Below, in pieces: positions 7,763-16,013 of a DNA stretch of 64,000 bases (position 1 is its first letter; every line of letters begins with the position of its first letter). This DNA comes from Streptomyces sp. WMMC500 (lineage in GTDB: Bacteria; Actinomycetota; Actinomycetes; Streptomycetales; Streptomycetaceae), in NCBI RefSeq assembly GCF_027497195.1, contig NZ_CP114905.1:7914001-7978000 (forward strand), in the 5' to 3' direction. The notes beneath the pieces were generated by a model. It was not told the DNA's origin. It saw only the letters and a list, made by a program, of their open reading frames with translations, and searched no databases. The position numbers were made by a program, and so were the translations under genes.

Positions 7763-8407
7763 TCAGCCGCGCAGATACGTGAGCACGGCGAGCACCCGCC
7801 GGTGCCCCGAGACGTCCGAGTCCAGGCCGAGCTTGGCGAAGATGTTCCGTACATGCGTCTCGACGGTCTTGCCGCCGATCACCAGGTCGCGCGCGATGGC
7901 CTCGTTGGACCGCCCCTCCGCCATCAGCGCCAGTACGTCCCGCTCCCGCGCCGTCAGCCCGGTCAGCGGCTCCGCCGCGCGCGGCGACCGCATGAGGTGG
8001 GTGACCACCCGAGGGTCCACGACGCTCTGGCCGGCGGCCACCCGGCGCAGCGCGCCGGCCAGTTCGTCGCCGTCGGCGACCCGCTCCTTGAGGAGGTAGC
8101 CGAAGCCGCGCGGATCCTCGGTGAGCGCGCGCACGACCGCGCCGGTCTCGACGTACTGGGACAGCAGCAGCACCCCCGTGCCCGGGTGCCGGGCGCGGAT
8201 CGCCGCCGCGGCCCGCAGGCCCTCGTCGGAGTGCGTCGGCGGCATCCTGATGTCGAGCAGCACGGCGTCCGGGCGGTGCCGCTCGACCAGGGCGAGGAGC
8301 GGGCCCGCGTCGCCGCACTGCGCGGGGACGGCGACGCCCGCGTCGCCCAGCAGCCGGACGATGCCCTCGCGCAGGATGGCGGAGTCCTCGGCGACGATCA
8401 CTCGCAC
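7763..8407 (-). CDS. NarL/LuxR-family response regulator
   Basis: A 214-aa two-component regulator. The receiver domain (1-125) has the acidic pocket (AED at 6-8), the phospho-acceptor Asp52 (LLDIRMPP) and the K of YLLKERV. The C-terminal LuxR helix-turn-helix is clear ([23 protein letters not shown], then [15 protein letters not shown]). The GTG at 8407 overlaps the end of the histidine kinase gene by 10 nt, which indicates one operon and coupled translation. The target genes are unknown. Confidence 0.93.
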   Translation of the reverse strand: MRVIVAEDSAILREGIVRLLGDAGVAVPAQCGDAGPLLALVERHRPDAVLLDIRMPPTHSDEGLRAAAAIRARHPGTGVLLLSQYVETGAVVRALTEDPRGFGYLLKERVADGDELAGALRRVAAGQSVVDPRVVTHLMRSPRAAEPLTGLTARERDVLALMAEGRSNEAIARDLVIGGKTVETHVRNIFAKLGLDSDVSGHRRVLAVLTYLRG

Positions 8408-10146
8408 GGCAGCTCCGCGACCACCCGCGTGCCCCCGCCCGGCGGGCTGTGCACCGTGAGCACCCCGCCCACGGCCGAGATCCGGTCGGCCAGCCCGCGC
8501 AGCCCGCCGCCGAGGTGGTCGTGCCGGGCCCCGCCGACGCCGTCGTCCACGGCCTCGACGACCAGCCGGCCGTCGCGGTGGCGCGCGCTGACGCTGACGG
8601 CCCGGGCGCGGGCGTGCTTGGCGGAGTTCGCCAGCGCCTCGCTGACCGTGAAGTACGCGGTGGCCTCCACGTGCGGCGCGAAGCGCCGGTCCTCCGCGGC
8701 CACCACCACCGGCAGCTCCGCCCGCCCGGCCAGCTCCCGCAGTGCCGCCGCCAGGCCCTCGCGGGTCAGCACCGCCGGGTGGATGCCGTGCGCGAGACCG
8801 CGCAGCTCCTCGACGGCCAGCCGCAGGCTCCGCTCCACCTCGCCGACCGACCGGCGCAGCTCCTCGTCCGGGTGGTCGGCCAGGCCCTTCTCCACCCGGC
8901 GCAGCGCCATCAGCGCGAAGACCAGCCGGGCCTGCGCACCGTCGTGCAGGTCCCGCTCCAGCCGCCGGCGCTCGCTGTCCGCGGCCTGGACCACGCGGGC
9001 GCCCGCCGCCCGCGCCTCGGCCTGCAGCCAGACGTTCTCCAGCGCCAGGCGCAGCGCGGCGACCACGGAGCGCAGCAGTTCCTCGTCCTCCGCGACCGCC
9101 GGATCGTGGCGCAGCAGCGCCAGCGGGGCGCCGCCGGCCGCGTCGATCCGGGTGCTGCCCGCCGCCGCCTCCACGACCGGCTCGCCCGCGGCGTCCACGT
9201 ACGCGCCCGCCTCGGGCCGCCACACGCCGAGCCGCAGCCCCGGGTCGCCGAGCACCGGCACGAGCGCCTCGCGCAGCCGGACCGGGTCGGGGTCGCCGCC
9301 GACCTCCATCACCAGCCCGCCGACCTCCGCGCGCTGCAGCCGCATGCGCAGCAGCCCGAAGAGGAAGGCGAGCGGCACGGCGGTCTGGGCCACGTCGGAG
9401 AACAGGCCCACGGCGCCCTCGACCGGCTCGCCAGCGGGCACCAGGACCACGAGCACGTCCCACAGCAGGAAGGACGTGGCGACGACGACGGCGAGCCAGG
9501 CGGGCAGGAGTGCCCGGCGGCGGGCGACGGAGGCGCGTCGCCAGCGCCGTACGACCGCCACCACCACGGCGAGGGAGACGATCCAGCCGATGGCGCGGTA
9601 GCCGGCGTCGAACGTGGGGAAGAGGTCGCCGAGGGCGGGCGCGTAGAGCGGGTTGGGGCCGCAGTCGCGGCAGGCGAGGTACGAGCCGCCGGGGTGGGCC
9701 GCCGGGTCGAAGGCCAGGGTGCGCAGCAGGCCGCCGACGGCGACCAGGCCGTAGGCGAGGGCGACTATGCGGCGGGCGGCGGGGGAGTCGGTGCGGCCGT
9801 CGGGGTAGGCGAGGACGAGGTGGGCGAGGACGGCGACGTTCAGGCCCTCCCACCATGCGCCGGCGGCGAAGAGCGCCGGGACGGTGGTGCCCTGCAGGTT
9901 GCCGAGGAACCAGGTCACGCCCACGGCTGTCATCAGCGCGCCGGTCGCGTTGTGCGGGCGGCGCCACCAGGCGGCCAGCCCCGCGCCCGCGTAGGCCCAG
10001 CCGACGGCGAGGTCGCGCAGGAGGTCGGCGGCGGAGGCGCCAGTCCCGGCGTACGCCCAGGCGCCGACGGCGCCGGAGACGACGGCGGCCACGGCGGCCG
10101 CCACCGTCCAGCAGCGCATCGCCTGCGTGGGCTCCCGGTTGTGCAC
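8398..10146 (-). CDS. NarL-type sensor histidine kinase
   Basis: A 582-aa membrane kinase. About seven hydrophobic segments lie in residues 12-265, a GAF-like or linker region follows, and then a HisKA_3 dimerisation domain with phospho-acceptor His401 ([13 protein letters not shown]). The HATPase domain shows the N box ([16 protein letters not shown]) and G boxes ([19 protein letters not shown]). The GTG start at 10146 has no ribosome binding site, but a TAGCGT -10-like box ends 6 nt upstream, so a leaderless message is plausible; ATG 10119 is an alternative. It phosphorylates the coupled LuxR-type regulator. A CRDCGPNP motif in an extracytoplasmic loop could be a redox or metal-sensing spot; this is speculation. 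Confidence 0.92.
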   Translation of the reverse strand: MHNREPTQAMRCWTVAAAVAAVVSGAVGAWAYAGTGASAADLLRDLAVGWAYAGAGLAAWWRRPHNATGALMTAVGVTWFLGNLQGTTVPALFAAGAWWEGLNVAVLAHLVLAYPDGRTDSPAARRIVALAYGLVAVGGLLRTLAFDPAAHPGGSYLACRDCGPNPLYAPALGDLFPTFDAGYRAIGWIVSLAVVVAVVRRWRRASVARRRALLPAWLAVVVATSFLLWDVLVVLVPAGEPVEGAVGLFSDVAQTAVPLAFLFGLLRMRLQRAEVGGLVMEVGGDPDPVRLREALVPVLGDPGLRLGVWRPEAGAYVDAAGEPVVEAAAGSTRIDAAGGAPLALLRHDPAVAEDEELLRSVVAALRLALENVWLQAEARAAGARVVQAADSERRRLERDLHDGAQARLVFALMALRRVEKGLADHPDEELRRSVGEVERSLRLAVEELRGLAHGIHPAVLTREGLAAALRELAGRAELPVVVAAEDRRFAPHVEATAYFTVSEALANSAKHARARAVSVSARHRDGRLVVEAVDDGVGGARHDHLGGGLRGLADRISAVGGVLTVHSPPGGGTRVVAELPCE

Positions 10147-10304
10147 GGGCCAACGCTAAGCCATCCGGCGGGGTGGATGCCCCCGCGAGCCGGCCGGGCG
10201 CCGCCCCGGGCGGGGCGTCTGACCTGGGGCGGGACCCCGGTACGGGCCGGGGGGATTGCCGGAAGGGTGAATTCCGGTAGGAGATGTGACGGGCGCACGG
10301 CAGG

Positions 10305-10357
10305 CCGGGACCCCGTCGTCCGGCTGGGGGGAGAGGTGCCGGACGGCGGGGTCCCGG
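10305..10357 (-). terminator. long hairpin after lytic transglycosylase gene
   Basis: An outer 11-bp stem (10305-10315 with 10347-10357) and an inner 6-bp stem (10318-10323 with 10339-10344) are separated by a 2-nt internal loop. It lies about 50 nt after the stop at 10408 of the leftward gene. Confidence 0.6.
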
Positions 10358-10407
10358 GGATCGCGTGCGCGCGGGTCGGGCCGCGTGGGGGACGGAGCGC
10401 GGCGGGT

Positions 10408-10962
10408 TTAGTAAGCGCCCCAGACGTTGTCGATCGTGCCGTAGCGGTCGGCGGCGTAGTTGCACGCGGCGACGATGTTGGCGACCGGGTCGGTGATCTT
10501 CTTGGCGGTGCCTTCCACGTGGTAGGCCTCGAACGTGGGCGGGATCACCTGCAGCAGGCCCTGCGAGGGGACGCCGTTGATGGCGTTGATGTCCCAGTCG
10601 TTGATCGCGTTCGGGTCGCCGCTGGACTCGCGCAGGATGTTGCGGTGGATCCCGTCGTACGAGCCGGGGATGCCTTCGCGCTCCATGACGACGAGCGCCT
10701 CGTCGATCCAGTCGTCCAGGTTCGTGCCGGACGTGGCCGGTGCCTTGTCCGCCGCCTTGTCCGGTGCCTTGTCCGGTGCCTTGGCCGGCGCCTCGGCCGG
10801 TGCCGTGGCCGGCGCCTTCGCGGGCACGGCCGCCTGGGGCGCGGCTGCGGCCTGCGGCGCGACCGAGACGCTGAGGGCTACGGCCGCGGCGGCGAAGCCG
10901 CCGGCGGCCAGCAGTCGTCGACGGGCGGAGAGGAAGGTGTGCTGAAGAGCGGGAGCAGACAT
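10408..10962 (-). CDS. secreted transglycosylase SLT domain protein
   Basis: A 184-aa exported protein. An N-terminal signal with a twin-Arg-like run ([22 protein letters not shown]) is followed by an Ala/Pro/Lys-rich linker with '[12 protein letters not shown]' repeats (about residues 45-78). The C-terminal domain is a lysozyme-like SLT fold: catalytic Glu in [15 protein letters not shown], then [12 protein letters not shown] and [14 protein letters not shown]. It is likely to cleave peptidoglycan during growth or spore resuscitation. It is monocistronic, with its own terminator. No LysM or other binding domain is present. Confidence 0.88.
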   Translation of the reverse strand: MSAPALQHTFLSARRRLLAAGGFAAAAVALSVSVAPQAAAAPQAAVPAKAPATAPAEAPAKAPDKAPDKAADKAPATSGTNLDDWIDEALVVMEREGIPGSYDGIHRNILRESSGDPNAINDWDINAINGVPSQGLLQVIPPTFEAYHVEGTAKKITDPVANIVAACNYAADRYGTIDNVWGAY

Positions 10963-11284
10963 GTGTGCGGTCTCTTTCCGTTAGCCAGGTGTGGGGACAG
11001 GCCGCCGGAGGCAATACCGGGCGACTCGGTAGGTTGTACGGGACATAAACCCGGAATGCACACAGCTCAGTTACTATCGCCCATAGTGCGACAAGCCGCG
11101 GGGGCCGCCCCCCGCTGAGGCGCCGGGCGCCCCCGGTGCCGGGGGTGTGTACGACGGCGCTTCGTATGTGACGCAGCCCATATGTGCGAGGTCACAAATG
11201 GGGGGCTATGCCGATCGTTAAAAACGGACATAGGCGTCTATTTGCCATCAAATAGCCGGGCGGTGAGGGTGCTGAAGCGGCGTA
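10963..11284. other. intergenic leader of transglycosylase gene
   Basis: This 322-bp gap contains the upstream region of the leftward transglycosylase gene and the 3' end of the winged-helix gene. It has AT-rich patches (11040-11095 and 11165-11256), including a GATAGT -10-like box on the minus strand near 11080. The last part before the start codon reads GGCTAACGGAAAGAGACCG, which looks structured. Streptomyces cell-wall hydrolase genes often carry a c-di-AMP riboswitch, but I could not align this leader to that consensus. Confidence 0.4.
11238..11255 (-). terminator. AT-rich hairpin followed by T-run
   Basis: Arms CTATTTG (11238-11244) and CAAATAG (11249-11255) have a 4-nt loop. On the minus strand a TTTTT run follows about 15 nt later. 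It lies 30 nt after the stop of the leftward winged-helix gene and is one of few classic-looking intrinsic terminators here. Confidence 0.5.
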
Positions 11285-12442
11285 TCAGCCGGTCAGCTCC
11301 TTGGTCATCGGCGCCGGGAAGCTGACCACGAGCCCCTGCGCCGCGAGCCAGCCCTCCAGCCGCTCCGCCTCCTCCGCGACAGTCCGGCGGGCCTCGGCGC
11401 CGTGGTCGGCCAGCAGCCGGTGGACCACGGCGCCGTCGCGGCGCTGCGCCCAGGCGCCGACGATCTCGCCGCGCCACCAGACCGTGGGCCCGGCGTTCCC
11501 CGCGCTGTCGAAGAGCATCGTGCGGTGGGCCGGGTCCGTGTACCAGTCCCGGTCGCGCCAGCCCATCGTGGCCGGGTCGAGGCCGGGCAGCAGCGCCGCC
11601 CACGGGCCGGGATCCGGGTCCTCGCCGAGATCGCCCGGCAGGACGTATCCGACGCCCTCGCCGAGCGCCACCTCCGCCGCCGCGATCTGGGCCAGCGCGG
11701 CCCGCACCTGGCCCAGGGGCAGCCCGGTCCACCATCTGACGTCCGCGAGCGTCCCCGGCCCGAACGCCGCCAGCCAGCGCCGCACCAGCTCGGCGCGCGC
11801 CCGCGCCGGATCCATCGGCGCCACCGGCGGCGCCACCGCGAAACGGAACTGCCCCGACGTCCAGCCGCCCAGCGGCCGGGTGCGCCGGATCCGGCCCTCC
11901 ATGCCCAGCACCCGCATGACCCCGCTGCCGGCCCTGGGGTGCGACTCGTACGGCTTCCCCGGAGAGAGGGTGTACGTCACGGCCAGCTCCGGCACCGCCG
12001 CCGTGACCTCGGCGGTGGACGCCTCCCCCAGCTCCGCGAGCGCGGCCAGCGCCCGGTCCTCGGCGGCGGCGAGCCAGGCGGCGTCGTACCCGGGCCCGGC
12101 GGTGGCGAGCTGCTTCAGCAGGAGCGCGCGCTCGCGCGCGGCGACGGTCTCGGCGACGGCGAAGCGGAACACGGGCACGAGCTCCGTGGGCACCACCCAC
12201 AGCGTGCGCCGCATGGCGTGCATCCGCTGCAGCGACCCCTCCTCGTACAGCGCCCGGTCCAGCGCGGCGAGCGACGGCTCGCGTAGCCGGGCGCGGGCGG
12301 ACAGCGCGACGGTCGGCGAGTCGGTCGCGTGCAGCCCGGCGAGCGCCTCCGCCACCTCCTCGGGCCGTGCGGCGCGGGCAGGGGCGACGAGCATCTGCCG
12401 GTGCGCGAGCCGGGCGCGGCGCTGCGCGGGGGAGATCACCAT
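11285..12442 (-). CDS. winged-helix DNA-binding protein, AlkZ/YcaQ-like family
   Basis: A 385-aa protein of the HTH_42 (AlkZ-like) family. Visible family marks are the N-terminal LAHRQML and LAGLHATDSPTVALSAR segments, MHAMRRTLWVVP, the central winged-helix part (LGEASTAEVTAAVPELAVTY) and the GGPTVWWRGEIVGAWAQRRDG-like end (NAGPTVWWRGEIVGAW). Characterised members are DNA glycosylases that use a QxQ motif at the position that here reads HAT (residues 38-40), so catalysis may differ or be lost. A TAGGGT box ends 6 nt before the ATG, which indicates a leaderless transcript. It is probably a DNA-repair or DNA-binding protein; the substrate is unknown. Confidence 0.85.
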   Translation of the reverse strand: MVISPAQRRARLAHRQMLVAPARAARPEEVAEALAGLHATDSPTVALSARARLREPSLAALDRALYEEGSLQRMHAMRRTLWVVPTELVPVFRFAVAETVAARERALLLKQLATAGPGYDAAWLAAAEDRALAALAELGEASTAEVTAAVPELAVTYTLSPGKPYESHPRAGSGVMRVLGMEGRIRRTRPLGGWTSGQFRFAVAPPVAPMDPARARAELVRRWLAAFGPGTLADVRWWTGLPLGQVRAALAQIAAAEVALGEGVGYVLPGDLGEDPDPGPWAALLPGLDPATMGWRDRDWYTDPAHRTMLFDSAGNAGPTVWWRGEIVGAWAQRRDGAVVHRLLADHGAEARRTVAEEAERLEGWLAAQGLVVSFPAPMTKELTG

Positions 12443-12454
12443 GCGGCCACCCTA
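12443..12454 (-). promoter_or_regulatory. -10 box of leaderless AlkZ-like gene
   Basis: TAGGGT on the minus strand (12454-12449) lies 6 nt before the ATG at 12442. No ribosome binding site is present, so transcription probably starts at or within a base of the ATG. No convincing -35 was found. Confidence 0.4.
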
Positions 12455-12633
12455 GGAAAGGGGTCTGACACCGGCCCCGTCCCCGACGGCGGGGCTCCGG
12501 CGCACGTACGGCCCGCGGCGGGCCGGAACCCCCCGGGCACCCCCGGAGCGCCGGTGCCGCCCGGGCTCCGCGGCGCCGCCGGCGCCTCGCCGGCCTCGCC
12601 GGGCCCGGGCGCCGCCCCGGCCGCCCGCAGGCG

Positions 12634-13527
12634 CTAACCCTCCCGCACGACCGCCACCGGGCACGGGGCCAGGTGCAGCACGCCGTGGCTGACCGGCCCC
12701 AGTTGTATGCCCGTCGCCCCCGCGGCGGCCGTCGCGTCCGCGAGCGGGGTGCGCCGGGCGCCGAGGACCACGAGGTCCGCCCCGGCCGCCGCCGCCAGCA
12801 GCGTGTCGCGCGGCAGGCCCTCCGGCGACTGCCGCTCCAGCGGTACGTCGGGATGGCGCTCCACCGCCGTGCGCACCGCGCGGCCCAGCGCCCACTCCGC
12901 CTCCCGCATCCGCGGGTCCGGCGCGCCACCCAGGGTGTGCGCGTGCGTGGCCACCCCCCGCTCCGGCGAGCGCCAGGAGTGCACCGCCGTCACGGCGCAG
13001 CCGCGCGCCTGCGCCGCCCGGAACGCGAAGTCCACCGCCGCCGGTTCCGCCCCGTCGTTTCCGGTGCCGAGCACGACCCTGCCGAACTCGCCGCGCCGCG
13101 CCGCCTCTTCGCCCCGTACCACCACCACCGGGCAGGCCGCCCGCGCCGCCACGGTCAGCGCCACGGAACCCAGCGGCAGCGCGTCGTGCCCGCCGCGCCC
13201 CCGGTCGCCGACGACCAGCACCGTGCCCGTCCCCGCCTCGCGCAGCAGCGCCGGCACCGGGTCGCCGGACAGCAGCTCCGCCTCCACGGCCACGCCGGGG
13301 CCCTGCTCGCGGGCGCGGTCGCCCGCGGTCGCCAGGATGTGCTCCGCGACGCTCCGGCCGCGCGGCCGGGCGGTGGTGAACTCCGGCCACGTGCGCTCGT
13401 ACGGCTCCCAGAGCGGCGCGTAGACGATCCGCAGCCCCGCGCCGTGCCGGACCGCCTCGGCCACCGCCCAGTCGAGCGCCGCGAGGCTCGCGTCCGAGCC
13501 GTCCACCCCTGCCACCAGCTTTCTCAT
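12634..13527 (-). CDS. tandem universal stress protein (two Usp domains)
   Basis: A 297-aa cytoplasmic protein with two Usp domains (about 1-145 and 150-297). The first begins VAGVDGSDASLAALDWA and ends with the ATP-binding motif G-x2-G-x9-GS (GDRGRGGHDALPLGS). The second begins VVLGTGNDGAEPAAVDFAF and ends ILGARRT...GPVSHGVLHLAPCPVAVV, where the second glycine of the motif is lost, so only the first domain is likely to bind ATP. Such double Usp proteins respond to hypoxia or other stress in actinobacteria, often under DevR-type control. The start at 13527 is set by the conserved MRKLVAGVDGS opening. There is no obvious ribosome binding site. Confidence 0.9.
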   Translation of the reverse strand: MRKLVAGVDGSDASLAALDWAVAEAVRHGAGLRIVYAPLWEPYERTWPEFTTARPRGRSVAEHILATAGDRAREQGPGVAVEAELLSGDPVPALLREAGTGTVLVVGDRGRGGHDALPLGSVALTVAARAACPVVVVRGEEAARRGEFGRVVLGTGNDGAEPAAVDFAFRAAQARGCAVTAVHSWRSPERGVATHAHTLGGAPDPRMREAEWALGRAVRTAVERHPDVPLERQSPEGLPRDTLLAAAAGADLVVLGARRTPLADATAAAGATGIQLGPVSHGVLHLAPCPVAVVREG

Positions 13528-13792
13528 GACCACGAGGCTTGCACACCGCGCCCGGCGCGGGCGAGGGGGCGCACCCGGGGACCTCGTCTCCGCCGTCGCC
13601 GCCGGGGCTTCGAGGGACGCGGGGGAGCAGGGCACGGGTCGCGCGCCCCGGCCGGACAGGGCAACGCGGCCCGCTCCGGGGCCCGGACGAAGCGCCCGCC
13701 GCCGTACCGGCGCAGAGGTCGGCGGGGCCGGGCAGGAGGACGCGTTCTGTCGCGCCGGCCTCAAGTGATCGGGCACAGAGGGGGACGTGGCC

Positions 13793-13821
13793 TTGTGTGC
13801 TACTCACGAGTTGGTCATACT
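13793..13821 (+). promoter_or_regulatory. candidate promoter of streptogrisin gene
   Basis: TTGTGT (13793-13798) and CATACT (13816-13821) are separated by 17 nt. The leader to the TTG start would be about 110 nt. Confidence 0.35.
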
Positions 13822-13925
13822 CGGCGAGTTGTCTTGCAGTGATAAATCTGTTTGCTGCTTGGCATGCGCATGTCCATCTATATCCTCCAGAATCCACCCG
13901 TCGCCGGGCGGATCCAACCCCCCAT

Positions 13926-13931
13926 AGGAGG
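13926..13931 (+). promoter_or_regulatory. ribosome binding site AGGAGG fixing a TTG start
   Basis: A consensus AGGAGG stands 7 nt before the TTG at 13939. It decides the start against the upstream in-frame ATG at 13852, because the peptide beginning at TTG is a typical secretion signal. Confidence 0.75.
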
Positions 13932-13938
13932 CAGCACG

Positions 13939-15015
13939 TTGAAGTATCGAGCCATATCCAAGAGCCGGTACGCCATCGCGGGCGTCGGCGCCGCCGCGCT
14001 GATCGCGGGCAGTCTGACGCTCGCCACCGCCAACGCCAGCACGAGTGACCCCGTCGCCGACACCCTGTCGTCGGGCGCGGCGAGCGACCTCGCCGGCACC
14101 CTGGTCCAGGACCTCAAGGGCGGGGCCGCCGGGGCGTACTACGACTCCCAGGCGAAGGAACTCGTCGTCAACGTCGTGAACGACGAGGCAGCCGAGCAGG
14201 CCGAGGCGGCCGGCGCCCGTGCGCGTACCGTCGACCACACCACGAAGGAGCTCAAGGCCGCGAAGGCGGACCTGACCCAGGGCGCCGTCGCCGGCACGTC
14301 GCGGGCGCTCGACCCGGTCACCAACCAGGTCGTCGTCACCGCCGACAGCACGGTCAAGGGCGCGGAGCTGGCCGAGTTGAAGAAGGAGGTCGCGGCGCAG
14401 GACGGCAAGGCCGTGCTCAAGCACAGCGAGGGCACCTTCAAGCCGTTCATCTCCGGCGGCGACGCCATCTACACCGGCGGCTCCCGCTGCTCGCTCGGCT
14501 TCAACGTGACCAAGGGCGGGGAGCCGTACTTCCTGACCGCCGGTCACTGCGTCGAACTCGGCGGCACCTCCTGGTCCGAGACCTCGGGCGGGCCCGTCAT
14601 CGGCGAGGCCGAGGCCGCGACCTTCCCGGGCAGCGACCGGGCGCTGGTCAAGTACGTGGCTGACGTCGAGCACCCGAGCGAGGTCGACACCTACGACGGC
14701 AGCGCCCAGGAGATCACCGGCGCGCGTGAGGCCACGGTCGGCGAGACCGTGCAGCGCAGCGGCAGCACCACGCAGCTCCACGACGGCACCGTCGTCGCGC
14801 TCGACGTGTCGGTGACGTACCCCGAGGGCACGGTCGACGGTCTGATCCAGACCGACGTCTGCGCCGAGCCCGGCGACAGCGGCGGCTCGCTCTTCGCGGG
14901 CAGCGACGCGCTCGGCCTGACCTCGGGCGGCAGCGGCGACTGCACCAACGGCGGCGAGACGTTCTTCGAGCCGGTGGTCGCGGCCCTCGACGAGTACGGG
15001 GCCACGATCCCGTAA
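13939..15015 (+). CDS. streptogrisin-type secreted serine protease (S1 family)
   Basis: A 358-aa preproprotease starting at TTG. Residues 1-33 are a signal peptide (SRYAIAGVGAAALIAGSLTLA). Residues about 40-170 are the alpha-lytic-protease-type prodomain. The mature enzyme probably begins at ISGGDAIYTGG (171), nearly the N-terminus of Streptomyces griseus protease B. The catalytic triad is His203 (LTAGHC), Asp233 (GSDRALVKY) and Ser314 (EPGDSGGS). Disulfides likely join Cys184-Cys204 and Cys308-Cys335. The mature length of about 188 aa fits streptogrisins A/B, which are chymotrypsin-like. It is monocistronic and ends at an unusually perfect terminator. Confidence 0.95.
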   Translation: MKYRAISKSRYAIAGVGAAALIAGSLTLATANASTSDPVADTLSSGAASDLAGTLVQDLKGGAAGAYYDSQAKELVVNVVNDEAAEQAEAAGARARTVDHTTKELKAAKADLTQGAVAGTSRALDPVTNQVVVTADSTVKGAELAELKKEVAAQDGKAVLKHSEGTFKPFISGGDAIYTGGSRCSLGFNVTKGGEPYFLTAGHCVELGGTSWSETSGGPVIGEAEAATFPGSDRALVKYVADVEHPSEVDTYDGSAQEITGAREATVGETVQRSGSTTQLHDGTVVALDVSVTYPEGTVDGLIQTDVCAEPGDSGGSLFAGSDALGLTSGGSGDCTNGGETFFEPVVAALDEYGATIP

Positions 15016-15046
15016 CCGAAGGGGTCCACGCACGGGCTGATCACGT

Positions 15047-15092
15047 ACGACCCGCGCCCCCGGCACCGCACGGTGCCGGGGGCGCGGGTCGT
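15047..15092. terminator. 22-bp perfect bidirectional terminator hairpin
   Basis: Arms 15047-15068 and 15071-15092 are perfectly complementary over 22 bp with a 2-nt loop. It separates the convergent protease gene and the diacylglycerol-kinase-like gene, and its last base is the first base of that gene's stop codon complement. Symmetry suggests use in both directions. Confidence 0.8.
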
Positions 15093-15880
15093 CAGCGCAG
15101 CACGTGCAGTGCCGCCGGGAGGACCCGCGCGGTCAGCGGCAGGTCGGGCGCGGGGATGCCGTCGGCCGCGTACGGCACCGGCCGGTCCGCCTCGACGTGC
15201 ACGCCGCGCCCGCGCAGCAGGTCGCCGCGCGCCCGCGTCGGCCGCCCCGGGCCGCCGCCGAGCACGGCGACGTCGAGCGCGCCGTCGTCGAGCCGGACCT
15301 CGGGTCCTGAGCCGGGGGACGGCACGCCGGGGCACGGGGCGTTGGCGACGAGGACCGTGTGGCCGCGCATCTCGTACGGCGTGCCGTCCACGGTGATGCG
15401 GAACAGCGCGGATCGCCGCGACGCCAGCGCCCGCCCGGCCGCCGTACGGGCCGCGCCGGCGCCGATCCACACCGCGCCGAGCGCCACGGCCGGCGCCGCG
15501 CCCGCCACCCGCAGCACGTCCACCGGCCGGGGCTCGCCGTGCAGCAGCAGCTCCGCCAGTTCCTCGGACGCCCGCGGCAGTCCCAGCGCCCGCGCGACGG
15601 CGTTGCGCCCGACCGCCCCGGGCACCAGCCCGCACACCGCGCCGGTCCCGGCGAGCGCCCCCGCCACGGTGCCGGCCATCCCGTCGCCGCCGACCGCGAG
15701 GACGGTGCGGCCCGCGTCGGCGGCGCGCCCGGCGAGTGCGGCGGCATGCCCGAACCCCCGGCTGTACTCCGCCTCGACCTGTGCCCCGGCCCCGCGCAGC
15801 GCGCGGGCCAGCGGAATGAGCGCCGCGGCGCCGGCGGCACGGCCGGCGGCGGGATTGACGATGGCGGTGAAGCGGCGCAT
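15092..15880 (-). CDS. diacylglycerol kinase catalytic-domain protein
   Basis: A 262-aa protein of the DagK/YegS/LCB5 lipid-kinase family: VNPAAGRAAG, then the nucleotide-binding LAVGGDGMAGTVAGAL, and C-terminal DGALDVAVLGG. The family's next motif, normally GTGNDFAR, reads GAVGRNAVARALG here, so the Thr and Asp are absent and kinase activity is uncertain. The short C-terminal part is rich in Arg/Gly. It is about 130 nt from the alkyl-DHAP-synthase-like gene on the same strand, so both may act on glycerolipids. It could phosphorylate diacylglycerol or another lipid alcohol at the membrane. Confidence 0.8.
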   Translation of the reverse strand: MRRFTAIVNPAAGRAAGAAALIPLARALRGAGAQVEAEYSRGFGHAAALAGRAADAGRTVLAVGGDGMAGTVAGALAGTGAVCGLVPGAVGRNAVARALGLPRASEELAELLLHGEPRPVDVLRVAGAAPAVALGAVWIGAGAARTAAGRALASRRSALFRITVDGTPYEMRGHTVLVANAPCPGVPSPGSGPEVRLDDGALDVAVLGGGPGRPTRARGDLLRGRGVHVEADRPVPYAADGIPAPDLPLTARVLPAALHVLR

Positions 15881-16013
15881 GGCGGGCTCCGGTTCGCTGG
15901 TGCGTGCGGTCTTCAGCTCGGCTGCGGATCGGGGGAGGGCGGTACGCGCGGCTCCCGGCGGGCCGGCACCGGGCGCGTACGGCCCGCCCGCCGCGGGCCG
16001 CGCGTACGGCGCC

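Larger units (their letters stand above)
13528..13938. other. intergenic region between Usp gene and protease gene
   Basis: The two genes diverge. The first about 230 nt are GC-rich with no recognisable element. From 13790 onward the sequence is AT-richer and contains the candidate promoter 13793-13821 and the protease leader. An in-frame ATG at 13852 exists, but the ribosome binding site favours the TTG at 13939. Confidence 0.5.

Noticed and set aside
7363..7854. N-terminal extension of the MscS channel beyond 7362
   Set aside because: The extension is Arg/Pro-rich, has no membrane helix and runs through the intergenic palindrome; the GTG at 7362 directly precedes the first membrane helix.
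10963..11100. Possible c-di-AMP (ydaO-type) riboswitch upstream of the transglycosylase gene
   Set aside because: Gene type and a GGCTAACGG-like stretch made me look, but I could not place the conserved helices. An Rfam covariance search would settle it: a significant ydaO-yuaA hit would support, none would refute.
13852..13938. Upstream ATG at 13852 as the protease start
   Set aside because: It would place 29 extra residues before a normal signal peptide and ignore the perfect AGGAGG 7 nt before the TTG at 13939.
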